A DNA stretch of 64,000 bases. Origin: Ewingella americana (GTDB lineage: Bacteria > Pseudomonadota > Gammaproteobacteria > Enterobacterales > Enterobacteriaceae). The stretch covers positions 310,001 to 374,000 of the forward strand of contig NZ_RCZD01000001.1 of assembly GCF_006438725.1 (NCBI RefSeq), written 5' to 3'. This document shows positions 36,004-45,074 of this stretch, one piece after another; within the stretch, counting starts at the first letter, position 1; each line of letters begins with the position of its first letter. The notes beneath the pieces were generated by a model. The model was not told where the DNA came from and did not search any database. It saw nothing but the letters and a program-made list of their open reading frames with translations. The position numbers were made by a program, and so were the translations under genes.

Positions 36004-36330
36004 ATGTCTATCTCCCATCAAACTGTAAAAAGTACCCGTTACGAGAAGTCCTCACTCTCCTCTCTGCGCCCTCACCCACGTCAGAACTGGCATCCGGCGG
36101 ATATCATCGCTGCCTTGCACAAAAAAGGCACCACGCTGGCAGCCTTGTCCCGCCAGTCAGGCCTTAGCTCATCAACCTTGTCCAATGCACTTTCCCGGCC
36201 CTGGCCGAAAGGAGAGCTGTTGATAGCCAATGCGATTGGTGTCAGGCCTGCTGAGATCTGGCCGCAGCGTTATTTCACTGAAAATGGACAGCCCATCGTC
36301 AAAATCATGAGGAATAAAAAGAAAGACTGA
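36004..36330 (+). CDS. Nlp/SfsB (Mu Ner-type) DNA-binding regulator
   Basis: About 108 residues. The core NWHPADIIAALHKKGTTLAA then LSSSTLSNALSRPWPKGE is the Ner/Nlp helix-turn-helix, followed by IGVRPAEIWPQRYF, as in E. coli SfsB (Nlp) and the Mu Ner repressor. A basic tail (MRNKKKD) ends the protein. Several ATGs are possible (35956, 35986, 35998, 36004); GGAAA is best spaced for 36004. In E. coli Nlp influences maltose and galactoside gene expression. The gene lies in front of a galactoside operon here, but with a 270-bp gap. Confidence 0.82.
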   Translation: MSISHQTVKSTRYEKSSLSSLRPHPRQNWHPADIIAALHKKGTTLAALSRQSGLSSSTLSNALSRPWPKGELLIANAIGVRPAEIWPQRYFTENGQPIVKIMRNKKKD

Positions 36331-36598
36331 GTCTGCTATCTGGCGGTGAAGTGAGCCTGAACGTTTCATGCCCGCTTGTTGTCACCGCCTTAATACGCGG
36401 CTGTTGATGAACATCACGTCCTCTCCCTGCCGTTGCCTGAGAGAGTTCTGTCACAAATTCTATTGCCGCAGCAGATTTTTTCATACCGACAGCGACTTTC
36501 CCCCTGATGCCCGCTTTCCGCTCTGCGTATTTTAGTGTTCAGGTTGTTTGCACCCTACAACGCTGAAACAGCCAATAACCAGAATAACGGAGAGTATG

Positions 36599-37831
36599 AT
36601 GGGAAGAGTAAATCGAAATTACCTGATGTGTTGTTTGTTCTTCTTTTTCTTTTTTATCTGCTGGGGTGCCTGTTATCCCTATTTATCCCTGTGGCTGACC
36701 GACACGATTGGCGTTAGCTATAGTGATGTCGGATTGGTTTATTCCTTTACAGCAATTGTCTCAGTTTGTATTCAACCAATATTTGGTTTTATTTCCGATA
36801 AACTTAAATTTCGCAAACACCTGATGTGGATGCTGGCCATTATTATGGTGCTGTTCGCGCCCTACTGGATTTATGTCTTCGCTCCCCTGATGAAATATCA
36901 CGTTATTGCCGGTGCGCTGGCCGGTGGTGTTTATATCGGTTTTGCCTTTGGTGCAGGCTGCGGCGTGTGCGAGGCTTATATTGATAAAGTCAGCCGGATG
37001 ACCGGTTTTGAATTTGGCCGGGCGCGCATGTTTGGTGGTTTAGGTGCCGCCGTCGGGACGTTCATGGCCGGTGAGTTATATGGCATTAATCAGGATTATA
37101 TTTTCTGGATGGCCAGTCTGGCCGGGGTATTCCTGCTGTTTGTGGTGTACATGACCGACCCGAAACATGACAGTTCATGCCCGGTACAAGTCGACAGTAA
37201 AAAGACCATTTCCCGCGAGGATGTCATCACCCTGCTCAAAACACGGGGTTTCTGGTTCTTCGCACTGTATATGGTCGGCGTCGGTGCAGTGTATGAAACA
37301 TACGACCAGCAGTTTGCCATTTATTACAGCCGCTTCTTTACGACCAAAGCCGAAGGCGCCGCCGTGTATGGCTATCTCTATACCGGCCAAATCTTCCTCG
37401 ATGCCGTTGTGATGTTTTTCGCGCCCTGGTTTGTGAACAAAATTGGCCCCAAAAACGCCTTGTTATACTGCGGAATTATCATGAGTATCCGCATTATTGG
37501 TTCCGCCTACGCAGTCGGCCCGCTGAGTATCAGTGCAATTAAAATGCTGCACGGCTTCGAAAGCTCGGTATTTTTAGTCGCAGGGCTGAAATATATTTCC
37601 GCCAACTTCCCTGCCTATATTTCCGCTACGGTGTATTTGATCGGTTTCCAATTTTCCAAACGCTTCAGCGAGATATTTCTCTCCGGTGCCGTTGGCAAAA
37701 TGTATAACACGCTGGATTTCCGCGACACCTACATTATTCTCGGACTGATTGCGCTGAGCTTCACCTTTATTTCGATCTTCACGCTGTCACCTACGCGTCA
37801 GCGTTTATCTCAGGAAGCCGTTTCAGGCTGA
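36599..37831 (+). CDS. Oligosaccharide:H+ symporter (LacY family MFS)
   Basis: A 410-residue, 12-helix permease. It opens MGRVNRNYLMCCLFFFFFFI and has the LacY-family features FFICWGACYPYLSLWLTD and FGFISDKLKFRKHLMW (motif A loop) and a conserved acidic/basic helix pattern (GVCEAYIDK, FEFGRARMFG). Relatives move lactose, raffinose, melibiose or sucrose with protons. GGAGAG is best spaced for the second of two adjacent ATGs (36599). It is first gene of an operon with the GH42 enzyme (16-bp gap) and an AraC-like regulator, so a galactoside or arabinoside is the likely substrate. Confidence 0.92.
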   Translation: MGRVNRNYLMCCLFFFFFFICWGACYPYLSLWLTDTIGVSYSDVGLVYSFTAIVSVCIQPIFGFISDKLKFRKHLMWMLAIIMVLFAPYWIYVFAPLMKYHVIAGALAGGVYIGFAFGAGCGVCEAYIDKVSRMTGFEFGRARMFGGLGAAVGTFMAGELYGINQDYIFWMASLAGVFLLFVVYMTDPKHDSSCPVQVDSKKTISREDVITLLKTRGFWFFALYMVGVGAVYETYDQQFAIYYSRFFTTKAEGAAVYGYLYTGQIFLDAVVMFFAPWFVNKIGPKNALLYCGIIMSIRIIGSAYAVGPLSISAIKMLHGFESSVFLVAGLKYISANFPAYISATVYLIGFQFSKRFSEIFLSGAVGKMYNTLDFRDTYIILGLIALSFTFISIFTLSPTRQRLSQEAVSG

Positions 37832-37847
37832 TTAATGGAGAGCTGTT

Positions 37848-39854
37848 ATGAGCCAATTATATTATGGCGTCGCTTATTATGATGAATATATGCCGCACGA
37901 GCGGCTGGAAAAAGACATTGAGATGATGCTGGACGCAGGCATCAATGTGGTGCGCATCGCGGAATCCACCTGGAGTACGCTGGAGCCGCGTGAAGGGGAA
38001 TACCACTTCCGCCATATCGATCGCGTACTGGACGCCATGCATAATGCGGGAATTGCCGTGATTATCGGCACACCGACCTACGCGATCCCGGCCTGGCTGG
38101 CGCGGAAATATCCCGCCATCATGGTGACGACGCCACAGGGGCAGCAAAAATATGGCCGGCGGCAAATCATGGATATCGTTAACCCTGATTTTTTGCGCCA
38201 TGCGGAAACGATCATTCGGGTACTCCTGGACCACGTTCAGGATCACCCGGCGGTTATCGGTTATCAGGTGGATAACGAAACCAAACATTATGATAACTGC
38301 GGCCCGCTGATACGCGATAAGTTCATCGCTTCGCTACAACAACAGTTCCCCGATATCAGCCAGATGAATGAGGCCTTTGGGCTAAATTACTGGAGTAACC
38401 GCATTGACGACTGGAGTGATTTTCCGCCACCGGAGACCTCTATCAATGCCAGCCTGACCTGTGCGTTTTCCCGCTTTCAGCGCCAGTGTGTGACAGATTA
38501 TCTGGCGTGGCAGGCGAAAATAGTGAATGAATACCGTCAGCCGTCTCAGTTTGTGACACAAAATTTTGATTTCGAATGGCGGGGTTACTCCTTTGGCGTA
38601 CAACCCAGGGTGGATCACTTTGCTGCAGCAAAAGCCATGACCGTGGCCAGCGTGGATATTTATCACCCATCGCAGGACCATCTGACCGGCAAAGAGATCG
38701 CCTTTGGCGGGGATATTGCCCGTGGCATGAAACCGGGGCAAAACTATTTTGTGATGGAGACCGAAGCGCAAGGTTTCGCCCAATGGGTGCCTTACCCCGG
38801 CCAGCTGCGGTTACAGGCTTTCAGCCATCTGGCATCGGGGGCTACGCTTCTTTCATACTGGCACTGGCACTCCATCCATAACGCGTTTGAAACCTACTGG
38901 AAGGGGCTACTGAGCCATGACTTCGCAGCAAACCCTACCTATCTGGAGGCCAAAACCATTGGCGCAGATTTCGCCCGCCTCGCACCTCAGCTGGCCGGCA
39001 TGAAGATCACCAATGATGTCGCGATTCTGGTCAGCAATGAAGCGATGGACGCCTTCAATGCCTTTAAACCACAACCCGGCGACAGTAATCAGTACAACGA
39101 CATCTTCCGGCGTTTTTACGACGCGCTGTATGAAGATAACCTGTCCGTTGACGTGATAAATCAGGTCGGGGTAAACACCCGCCAGTATAAATTGCTGATC
39201 GTCCCCGCACTGTACGCCGCCGATGACGCCACACTGCACAGCATAAATGCCTACATTGAAGCCGGTGGGCGCGCCATCATCAGTTTTAAATCCGGCTTTA
39301 GCGATCAGCACGTGAAGGTGCGCCAGAGCGCGCAGCCCGGCATTTTGCATGAGAGTTGTGGTGTCACCTATAACCAGTTCATTTTGCCCGATAACAGCCA
39401 CATTACGTCTGACGTATTGTCTCTGGATGAGCAGCAATCAGCGGTATCGATGTGGATGGAATTACTGACCCCAACCTGCGCACAGGTGCTGGCTCGTTAT
39501 GAACACCCGGTGTGGGGAGAGTATGCGGCCATTACGGAGAACCCATTTGGCCGGGGGAAAGCGATGTATATCGGATTCCTGCCCGACGGGGCGCTGATAA
39601 AACAGCTGGTGCGCCATTTCACGCGGGACATTTCCCTTGGCTCAAGAATGAGTGATCACACCTATCCGCTGATCGTGCGCGGCGGCCTGGGGGCTGACGG
39701 CAAACAGATTCGTTATTATCTGAATTACTCGGCCAGCCCGCAACAGGTGGTATTGAGCGGGAATGCCCGGCGTGAATTACTCAGCGGTGAGTCACTTGAA
39801 GCCAAACCGTCAATGACACTGGCCCCCTGGGGTGTAGCAATCGTCACAAGCTGA
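37848..39854 (+). CDS. GH42 beta-galactosidase / possible alpha-L-arabinopyranosidase
   Basis: This 668-residue cytoplasmic enzyme has no signal peptide. The TIM barrel starts YYGVAYYDEYMPHERLEKDI; the acid/base Glu144 is in YQVDNETKHYD and the nucleophile is probably Glu304 in FVMETEAQG. A trimerisation domain (about 390-600) and a small C-terminal beta domain follow. GH42 enzymes cleave terminal beta-galactosides, and some cleave alpha-L-arabinopyranosides. With a LacY-type permease before it and an AraC-like gene after it, it should split the imported sugar inside the cell. GGAGAG precedes the ATG. Confidence 0.93.
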   Translation: MSQLYYGVAYYDEYMPHERLEKDIEMMLDAGINVVRIAESTWSTLEPREGEYHFRHIDRVLDAMHNAGIAVIIGTPTYAIPAWLARKYPAIMVTTPQGQQKYGRRQIMDIVNPDFLRHAETIIRVLLDHVQDHPAVIGYQVDNETKHYDNCGPLIRDKFIASLQQQFPDISQMNEAFGLNYWSNRIDDWSDFPPPETSINASLTCAFSRFQRQCVTDYLAWQAKIVNEYRQPSQFVTQNFDFEWRGYSFGVQPRVDHFAAAKAMTVASVDIYHPSQDHLTGKEIAFGGDIARGMKPGQNYFVMETEAQGFAQWVPYPGQLRLQAFSHLASGATLLSYWHWHSIHNAFETYWKGLLSHDFAANPTYLEAKTIGADFARLAPQLAGMKITNDVAILVSNEAMDAFNAFKPQPGDSNQYNDIFRRFYDALYEDNLSVDVINQVGVNTRQYKLLIVPALYAADDATLHSINAYIEAGGRAIISFKSGFSDQHVKVRQSAQPGILHESCGVTYNQFILPDNSHITSDVLSLDEQQSAVSMWMELLTPTCAQVLARYEHPVWGEYAAITENPFGRGKAMYIGFLPDGALIKQLVRHFTRDISLGSRMSDHTYPLIVRGGLGADGKQIRYYLNYSASPQQVVLSGNARRELLSGESLEAKPSMTLAPWGVAIVTS

Positions 39855-39932
39855 TAACATCAATCATCTGCCGCAGGTGTGACACACACCCGGCAGGTAC
39901 TACGGGTTTATCAGCAGAGACAGGACCGTGAC

Positions 39933-40835
39933 ATGAGCCAGCTGGCGGACAGTTTTGATTTTCTCCACCATTCACCGCTGATGAAAAAATTCAGTTTTCA
40001 GGCCTATCTGGTGGCAGGCTTTACCCCGATCACCACCGACAGCCCGCTGGATTACTTCATTAACCGGCCCAACGGTATGAAGGGTTATATCCTCAATCTG
40101 ACCTTATCCGGTCAGGGGGACATCACCTCAGGCAATGACCACCGGGCTTGTCATCCCGGCGACCTGCTGCTGTTTCCGCCGGGCATCCCTCACTATTATG
40201 GCCGGGCAGCGCACAGCGACAGCTGGGATCATCTGTGGGTCTATTTTCGCCCGCGCTCTTACTGGATAGACTGGCTGAACTGGCAAACCAGCGGGTGCGC
40301 CATCGGTCAGTTATCGCTACCGTCACAGGGAAAAATGGAGGAAGTGATGACGCTGTTCAAGGACATCCTGACCCACAGTGACAGCGGCGGCCAGCTATCA
40401 GAAGCACTGGCGATGAATGCGCTGGAAAAGCTGATCCTGCACTGCCAGCAACTTTTGCCTCTCCACAACAACCCAAAGCGCGATCGACGCATCAGCCAGG
40501 TGTGCCTGTACCTCAATGAACATCTGGACCGCGACATTAAAATTGATGAGCTGGCACAGCGGGTATTTCTCTCCCCGTCGCGTCTGGCACATCTGTTTAA
40601 GCAGGAGCTGAATACCACCATCCTGTGCTGGCGCGAAGAGCAACGTATCAACCGGGCAAAAACGTTGTTGCAGGTCAGCCAGCAGCCCATCGCCAAAATC
40701 GCTCAAACCGTCGGCTATGAAGATCAGCTCTATTTCTCACGTATTTTCCGTAAGCACCTGTCCGTCAGCCCGACGCAGTACCGGCGTAATTTCGAGGAGC
40801 GGGACGCATCGCGTGACCCGGAAAGCGCGCCATAA
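39933..40835 (+). CDS. AraC-like transcriptional regulator (close to arabinose AraC)
   Basis: About 300 residues. The N-terminal cupin is unusually close to E. coli AraC: FQAYLVAGFTPITTDSPLDY, RPNGMKGYILNLTLSGQG, CHPGDLLLFPPGIPHYYGR and HLWVYFRPRSYWIDWLNW match AraC almost position by position. The C-terminal domain has both helix-turn-helix units (VFLSPSRLAHLFKQELNTTI; TVGYEDQLYFSRIFRKHLSV). The start at 39933 has AGGA upstream; the longer frame adds 18 basic residues. It is third in the operon with permease and GH42 enzyme (78 bp behind the latter), not near araBAD, so it most likely senses the sugar those genes use. Confidence 0.9.
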   Translation: MSQLADSFDFLHHSPLMKKFSFQAYLVAGFTPITTDSPLDYFINRPNGMKGYILNLTLSGQGDITSGNDHRACHPGDLLLFPPGIPHYYGRAAHSDSWDHLWVYFRPRSYWIDWLNWQTSGCAIGQLSLPSQGKMEEVMTLFKDILTHSDSGGQLSEALAMNALEKLILHCQQLLPLHNNPKRDRRISQVCLYLNEHLDRDIKIDELAQRVFLSPSRLAHLFKQELNTTILCWREEQRINRAKTLLQVSQQPIAKIAQTVGYEDQLYFSRIFRKHLSVSPTQYRRNFEERDASRDPESAP

Positions 40836-41039
40836 CGGATGACTCTTCACCTTCTGTTATAGCTTTTATTCATCTTATTGTTACTGTTATACATGCCCTT
40901 CGCTGTGCTTAAATTCACGCCTCGCAAAAACCCAACGTGGCATGACCTTTCTTCGAGAATTCACCTGCAAATCTCATCGCGCACCTTCTGCTGCCTGCGC
41001 CTATGCTGAAAGAGCCATTCCACAAAAACAGAGGTTATT
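40836..41039. other. Promoter region of cioAB
   Basis: Short AT-rich intergenic stretch; TTATTGTTACTGTTATACATGC near 40876-40897 offers -10-like hexamers. No ORF is credible. Confidence 0.35.
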
Positions 41040-42476
41040 ATGTTTGGTCTGGATGCACTCGAACTGGCCCGGATCCAGTTTGCTTTCACCGTCTCGTTTC
41101 ACATCATTTTTCCCGCCATCACTATCGGACTGGCCAGTTTTCTGGCGGTGCTGGAAGGCATGTGGCTAAAAACCAAAAAAGAGGAATACCGCGACCTGTA
41201 CCATTTTTGGTCGAAAATCTTTGCCGTCAACTTTGGGATGGGCGTGGTGTCAGGGCTGGTCATGGCCTACCAGTTCGGCACCAACTGGAGTTTCTTCTCC
41301 TCGTTTGCGGGCAGCATCACCGGCCCGCTGCTGACGTATGAAGTCTTAACCGCCTTCTTCCTCGAAGCCGGTTTTCTGGGGGTCATGCTGTTTGGCTGGA
41401 ACCGCGTCGGCCCCGGCCTGCACTTCTTCGCCACCTGCATGGTGGCCCTCGGCACACTGATGTCCACCTTCTGGATCTTAGCCTCCAACAGTTGGATGCA
41501 AACACCGCAAGGTTTTGAAATCGTCAATAATCAAGTGGTGCCGGTGGACTGGCTGAAAGTCATTTTCAATCCCTCCTTCCCCTACCGTTTGCTGCACATG
41601 ACCACGGCGGCGTTCCTCTCTTCGGCTTTCTTTGTCGGCGCATCCGCTGCATGGCATCTGCTGAAGGGCCGCGATACTCCAGCCATGCGCACCATGTTAT
41701 CGATGGCGATGTGGATGGCGCTGATCGTCGCACCGATTCAGGCGGGTATCGGTGATGCACACGGTCTGAATACCCTGAAGTATCAACCCGCAAAAATTGC
41801 CGCTATCGAAGGTCACTGGGAGAACAAAAACAGTGAACCGTCACCGCTGGTGCTGATTGGCTACCCGGACATGAATCGTGAACAGACGCGCTACGCGCTG
41901 GAAATTCCGTGGCTCGGCAGCCTGATCCTGACCCACAGCCTGGACCAGCAAATTCCTGCGCTGAAGTCTTTTGCTAAAGAGGACCGGCCGAACTCCACCA
42001 TCATTTTCTTCACCTTCCGCATCATGGTCGGGCTGGGTCTGCTGATGATCCTGGCGGGTGTCTGGAGCCTGTGGCTGCGCTATCGCGGCACCTTGTACCG
42101 TTCGCGCGCCTTCCTGCATTTTATCTTCTGGATGGGGCCATCAGGTTTACTGGCGCTGCTGGCAGGCTGGTTCACCACGGAAATTGGCCGGCAACCCTGG
42201 GTGGTGTATGGCCTGCTGCGCACCAAAGACGCGGTGTCCGGGCACGGTGAGATACAGATGAGCATCAGCCTGCTGCTGTTTATTCTGATTTACTGCTCGG
42301 TGTTTGGCGTCGGCTATCTGTACATGATGCGTCTGATCCGTAAAGGGCCGGTGGCACATGAAGGGCTTGAAACCAATCACGGCGGACCGGGGCAACATCG
42401 CACACCGTCACGTCCGCTTTCTGCGGCGCAGGAATCGCTGAATGATGCTGATAAAGGGGCTGACAATGAACGTTGA
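41040..42476 (+). CDS. cioA: Cytochrome bd-type quinol oxidase subunit I (CioA type)
   Basis: A 478-residue membrane protein that oxidises quinol and carries the haems of a bd-type oxidase. The opening LDALELARIQFAFTVSFHII contains a haem-ligand His. TPQGFEIVNNQVVPVDW, FGTNWSFFSSFAGSITGPLL and GWFTTEIGRQPWVVYGLLRT are CydA hallmarks. The quinol-binding loop is short (about GDAHGLNTLKYQPAKIAAIE directly to PLVLIGYPD), as in the cyanide-insensitive CioA branch rather than E. coli CydA (522 residues). AGAGG precedes the ATG. The gene overlaps cioB by 11 bp. Confidence 0.95.
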   Translation: MFGLDALELARIQFAFTVSFHIIFPAITIGLASFLAVLEGMWLKTKKEEYRDLYHFWSKIFAVNFGMGVVSGLVMAYQFGTNWSFFSSFAGSITGPLLTYEVLTAFFLEAGFLGVMLFGWNRVGPGLHFFATCMVALGTLMSTFWILASNSWMQTPQGFEIVNNQVVPVDWLKVIFNPSFPYRLLHMTTAAFLSSAFFVGASAAWHLLKGRDTPAMRTMLSMAMWMALIVAPIQAGIGDAHGLNTLKYQPAKIAAIEGHWENKNSEPSPLVLIGYPDMNREQTRYALEIPWLGSLILTHSLDQQIPALKSFAKEDRPNSTIIFFTFRIMVGLGLLMILAGVWSLWLRYRGTLYRSRAFLHFIFWMGPSGLLALLAGWFTTEIGRQPWVVYGLLRTKDAVSGHGEIQMSISLLLFILIYCSVFGVGYLYMMRLIRKGPVAHEGLETNHGGPGQHRTPSRPLSAAQESLNDADKGADNER

Positions 42477-43473
42477 TCTTCCGCTGATCTGGTTTTTAAT
42501 CATCGTCTTTGGCGTGATGATGTACGTGGTGATGGACGGCTTCGACTTAGGCATCGGCATTCTGTTTCCGCTGGTCAAAGCCGAGCATGAGCGCGACGTG
42601 ATGATGAACACCGTGGCCCCGGTATGGGACGGCAACGAAACCTGGCTGGTGCTGGGGGGCGCGGCGCTGTTCGGTGCTTTCCCGCTGGCCTATGCCGTGA
42701 TCCTTGATGCGCTGGCGATCCCGTTGACGCTGATGCTGTTTGGGCTGATTTTTCGCGGCGTGGCCTTTGAATTCCGCTTCAAAGCCAGCGCCGAAAAGCG
42801 TCACGTCTGGGACAAAGCCTTTATCTGGGGATCATTGTTTGCCACCTTCAGTCAGGGGGTCGTGCTCGGGGCGTTGATTAACGGTATTCCGGTGGTTGAC
42901 CGTGCCTATGCGGGCGGTGCGCTGGACTGGCTGTCGCCGTTCACGTTGTTCTGTGGCGTCGGGCTGGTGGTGGCGTATGCCCTGCTCGGTTGTACCTGGC
43001 TCATCATGAAAACCGAAGGGCCGTTACAGGAAAATATGCAGGGCCGGGTGAAACCGCTGCTGCTGGCCTTCATCGCCGTCATAGCGGCCATCAGCCTGTG
43101 GACGCCAATGACACACCCTGAGATTGCCGATCGCTGGTTTACTATGCCGAATATTCTGTGGTTCCTGCCGGTGCCCGTCCTGGTGTTTCTGGTGTCGCTG
43201 TGGATGCTGCGAACGGTGAATAAAAAGTCGCACCACGCACCGTTTCTGTTGACGCTGGCCCTCATTTTCCTCGGCTATAGCGGGCTTGGGATCAGCATCT
43301 GGCCGAATATTATTCCGCCATCCATCACACTGTGGGAAGCCGCAGCACCGCCACAAAGCCTGAGCTTTATGCTGGTGGGTGCGGTCATCATCATCCCAAT
43401 CATTCTGGTCTATACCTTCTGGAGCTACTACGTGTTCCGTGGAAAAGTGACCCATGATCAGGGCTATCATTGA
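42466..43473 (+). CDS. cioB: Cytochrome bd-type quinol oxidase subunit II (CioB type)
   Basis: A 335-residue, eight-helix subunit II. It begins MNVDLPLIWFLIIVFGVMMY and has the family motif DGFDLGIGILFP followed by PVWDGNETWLVLGGAALFGA. AAGGGGC lies 5 nt before ATG 42466, inside the end of cioA, so translation is coupled; an ATG eight codons upstream has no ribosome site. It is needed for assembly and the proton pathway of the oxidase, giving respiration that tolerates low oxygen and cyanide. Confidence 0.95.
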   Translation: MNVDLPLIWFLIIVFGVMMYVVMDGFDLGIGILFPLVKAEHERDVMMNTVAPVWDGNETWLVLGGAALFGAFPLAYAVILDALAIPLTLMLFGLIFRGVAFEFRFKASAEKRHVWDKAFIWGSLFATFSQGVVLGALINGIPVVDRAYAGGALDWLSPFTLFCGVGLVVAYALLGCTWLIMKTEGPLQENMQGRVKPLLLAFIAVIAAISLWTPMTHPEIADRWFTMPNILWFLPVPVLVFLVSLWMLRTVNKKSHHAPFLLTLALIFLGYSGLGISIWPNIIPPSITLWEAAAPPQSLSFMLVGAVIIIPIILVYTFWSYYVFRGKVTHDQGYH

Positions 43474-43483
43474 GGAGGTAGTA

Positions 43484-43651
43484 ATGAAAAAACTCATCAA
43501 AGAGATGGATGTTCAGACCGTGATCCCCCAGCCATGGTGGAAACGCGTAGGCTGGCTGGCCATCATCTGGGGCGGCAGCGTACTGGCGCTGTTCCTGGTG
43601 GCGTCGGTGTTCCGGTTGTTAATGACGGCGGCGGGCATGAGGAGTCATTAG
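43484..43651 (+). CDS. DUF2474 small membrane protein of the CioAB oxidase
   Basis: A 55-residue protein with one transmembrane segment (VGWLAIIWGGSVLALFLVAS) after the motif PQPWWKRV. GAGGAGG sits 5 nt before the ATG. Its position 10 bp behind cioB and its size are those of DUF2474 proteins, which accompany CioAB oxidases much as CydX accompanies CydAB. A role as third subunit is inferred from that association. The frame extends ten codons upstream without support. Confidence 0.88.
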   Translation: MKKLIKEMDVQTVIPQPWWKRVGWLAIIWGGSVLALFLVASVFRLLMTAAGMRSH

Positions 43652-43661
43652 GGTGGCTTAA

Positions 43662-43848
43662 GGTCGTGGGCGCTGGCCCACACCGGGGTAAGGGGATTGA
43701 AACCAATCCCCTTACCCATCCCGCGTTTTATTCACTCCGTTGCTGCGCGAATTGGAATGGACCTGTTTCAGATGCAGCAGAGATCACCGCAAAATGTCGC
43801 CGCTTAGGCGGTGCCTTCGCTGCGGGTGCGAGCCATTTTTGAATGCGG
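43662..43848 (+). repeat. Dispersed structured repeat, copy A
   Basis: The element starts GGTCGTGGGCGCTGGCCCAC (a 6-bp hairpin), then a 14-bp perfect hairpin around GGTAAGGGGATTG-AAAC-CAATCCCCTTACC (43686-43717). It then has CACCGCAAAATGTCGCCGC and ends ATTTTTGAATGCGG. A second copy is at 50548. The long hairpin can also end the cioAB transcript. No protein is expected from it; open frames through it are accidental. Confidence 0.75.
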
Positions 43849-43883
43849 TTTACTGGCTTTGTAAGTCAAAAGAAAGGGCGATT

Positions 43884-44804
43884 TTACTTCACAATATTAT
43901 TAAGCAAATCATCTAAGCGATCGTCGTCGATGCCCGCAGGCTCAAGATGCGCGGTGACGTCGGCGGCACTGAACAGCAGGCTGACCGCCACTTCAGCGGC
44001 ATCGCCGATATCATGCCCGATATCCACCGACAGATGCCCGTCAACTTCCACATGAAACTCCACGAATACGCGGTCGCCGCCGTTACGGGTGCGGATATCA
44101 TGCACACCGCTGACCCCGGGCACGCCGAGCACGGCGGCTTTAATACGTTTGCGATCATCAATGTCCAGTTCGCGGTCCAGCAGTTGCTTAAGCGCATCAC
44201 CCGCCATGCCGCGTGCGTTCCAAATCATATAGAAGGAAATCAGCAGTGCGCCGATGGAGTCAGAACGCGTCCAGCCAAGATGACGTTCCAGTATCAACGC
44301 CACCAGCACCGCGATGTTAACCGCGACGTCAGTAATGTAATGCGCGCGGTCAGCGGCAATGGCCGTTGACCCGGTACGTTTCACCACATAGGTTTGCATC
44401 AGCACCAGACAGACCGCCGCACAGCAACTGCCGATGATCACCCAAATACCCAGGCCGAGCTGTGCCAGCGGCTGCGGATTGATAATGCGGCTGATAGATT
44501 CCCCGCCCAGCACCAGACCGGCAGCACCCAGTAACAGCGCCTGCACAAAGGCGGCCACGGCTTCGGCTTTCCCATGCCCGTAACGGTGGCCTTTATCGGC
44601 CGGGCGGCCGGCATAACGCACACCAATCAGCGTCACCATCGAAGCCAGCACATCGACCAAACCGTCAGCCGCTGAGGTCAGCATGGCGATCGATCCGGTG
44701 GCCCCCCAGGCCCAGACCTTAATGAACACCAGCACCAGCGCCACGCACACCGAAATCAGCGAGGCAACACGCGTCAGCCCTTTATACGGAATAGTGCGGC
44801 TCAT
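43884..44804 (-). CDS. Cation diffusion facilitator (FieF-like metal exporter)
   Basis: This 306-residue CDF protein has six membrane helices and a cytoplasmic C-terminal domain. Metal-site motifs are TSAADGLVDVLAS (helix 2; FieF has DSLVD at this place, here DGLVD) and HYITDVAVN (helix 5, HxxxD). The GHRYGHGKAEAVAAF loop is typical. It exports Zn2+, Fe2+, Cd2+ or related ions in exchange for protons. It is similar to but clearly different from E. coli FieF, so it is probably a paralogue. The start at ATG 44804 is preferred to GTG 44816; neither has a strong ribosome site. It is divergent from the efflux operon. Confidence 0.9.
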   Translation of the reverse strand: MSRTIPYKGLTRVASLISVCVALVLVFIKVWAWGATGSIAMLTSAADGLVDVLASMVTLIGVRYAGRPADKGHRYGHGKAEAVAAFVQALLLGAAGLVLGGESISRIINPQPLAQLGLGIWVIIGSCCAAVCLVLMQTYVVKRTGSTAIAADRAHYITDVAVNIAVLVALILERHLGWTRSDSIGALLISFYMIWNARGMAGDALKQLLDRELDIDDRKRIKAAVLGVPGVSGVHDIRTRNGGDRVFVEFHVEVDGHLSVDIGHDIGDAAEVAVSLLFSAADVTAHLEPAGIDDDRLDDLLNNIVK

Positions 44805-45074
44805 GGGGCAGTCCACGAAATAACATCAGTTTGAGAATTTTTCACGCGGGGTTCCTGATACAAAATTTGGCTTGATTGAAAATAACAAGCTATTGGCCAA
44901 AATCGGCGGCGAGATTATATCGGTATTTCAGTTTTTCAGAACATACCTATAGTGTGGATCTTCGTGCTCACGCTGCGCTAACTTGACGCTTATTTACTTG
45001 CTTTTACATCAATACGATCTAGGGTAAAACGAGAATAATGAGATTTCTCGTTCAGGCATCATGCCGATAACCAG
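44805..45074. other. Divergent promoter region, CDF exporter and efflux operon
   Basis: AT-rich 270-bp gap without genes. Both transcription units must start here. GTTTTTCAGAACATACCTATAGT near 44930-44953 contains -10-like hexamers; no known operator recognised. Confidence 0.35.

Noticed and set aside
35817-36167. 116-residue plus-strand ORF before the Nlp-type gene
   Set aside because: It overlaps the Nlp gene out of frame and lacks any family similarity or ribosome site.
43534-43842. 102-residue plus-strand protein behind cioB
   Set aside because: It overlaps the DUF2474 gene in another frame and then runs through dispersed repeat copy A.
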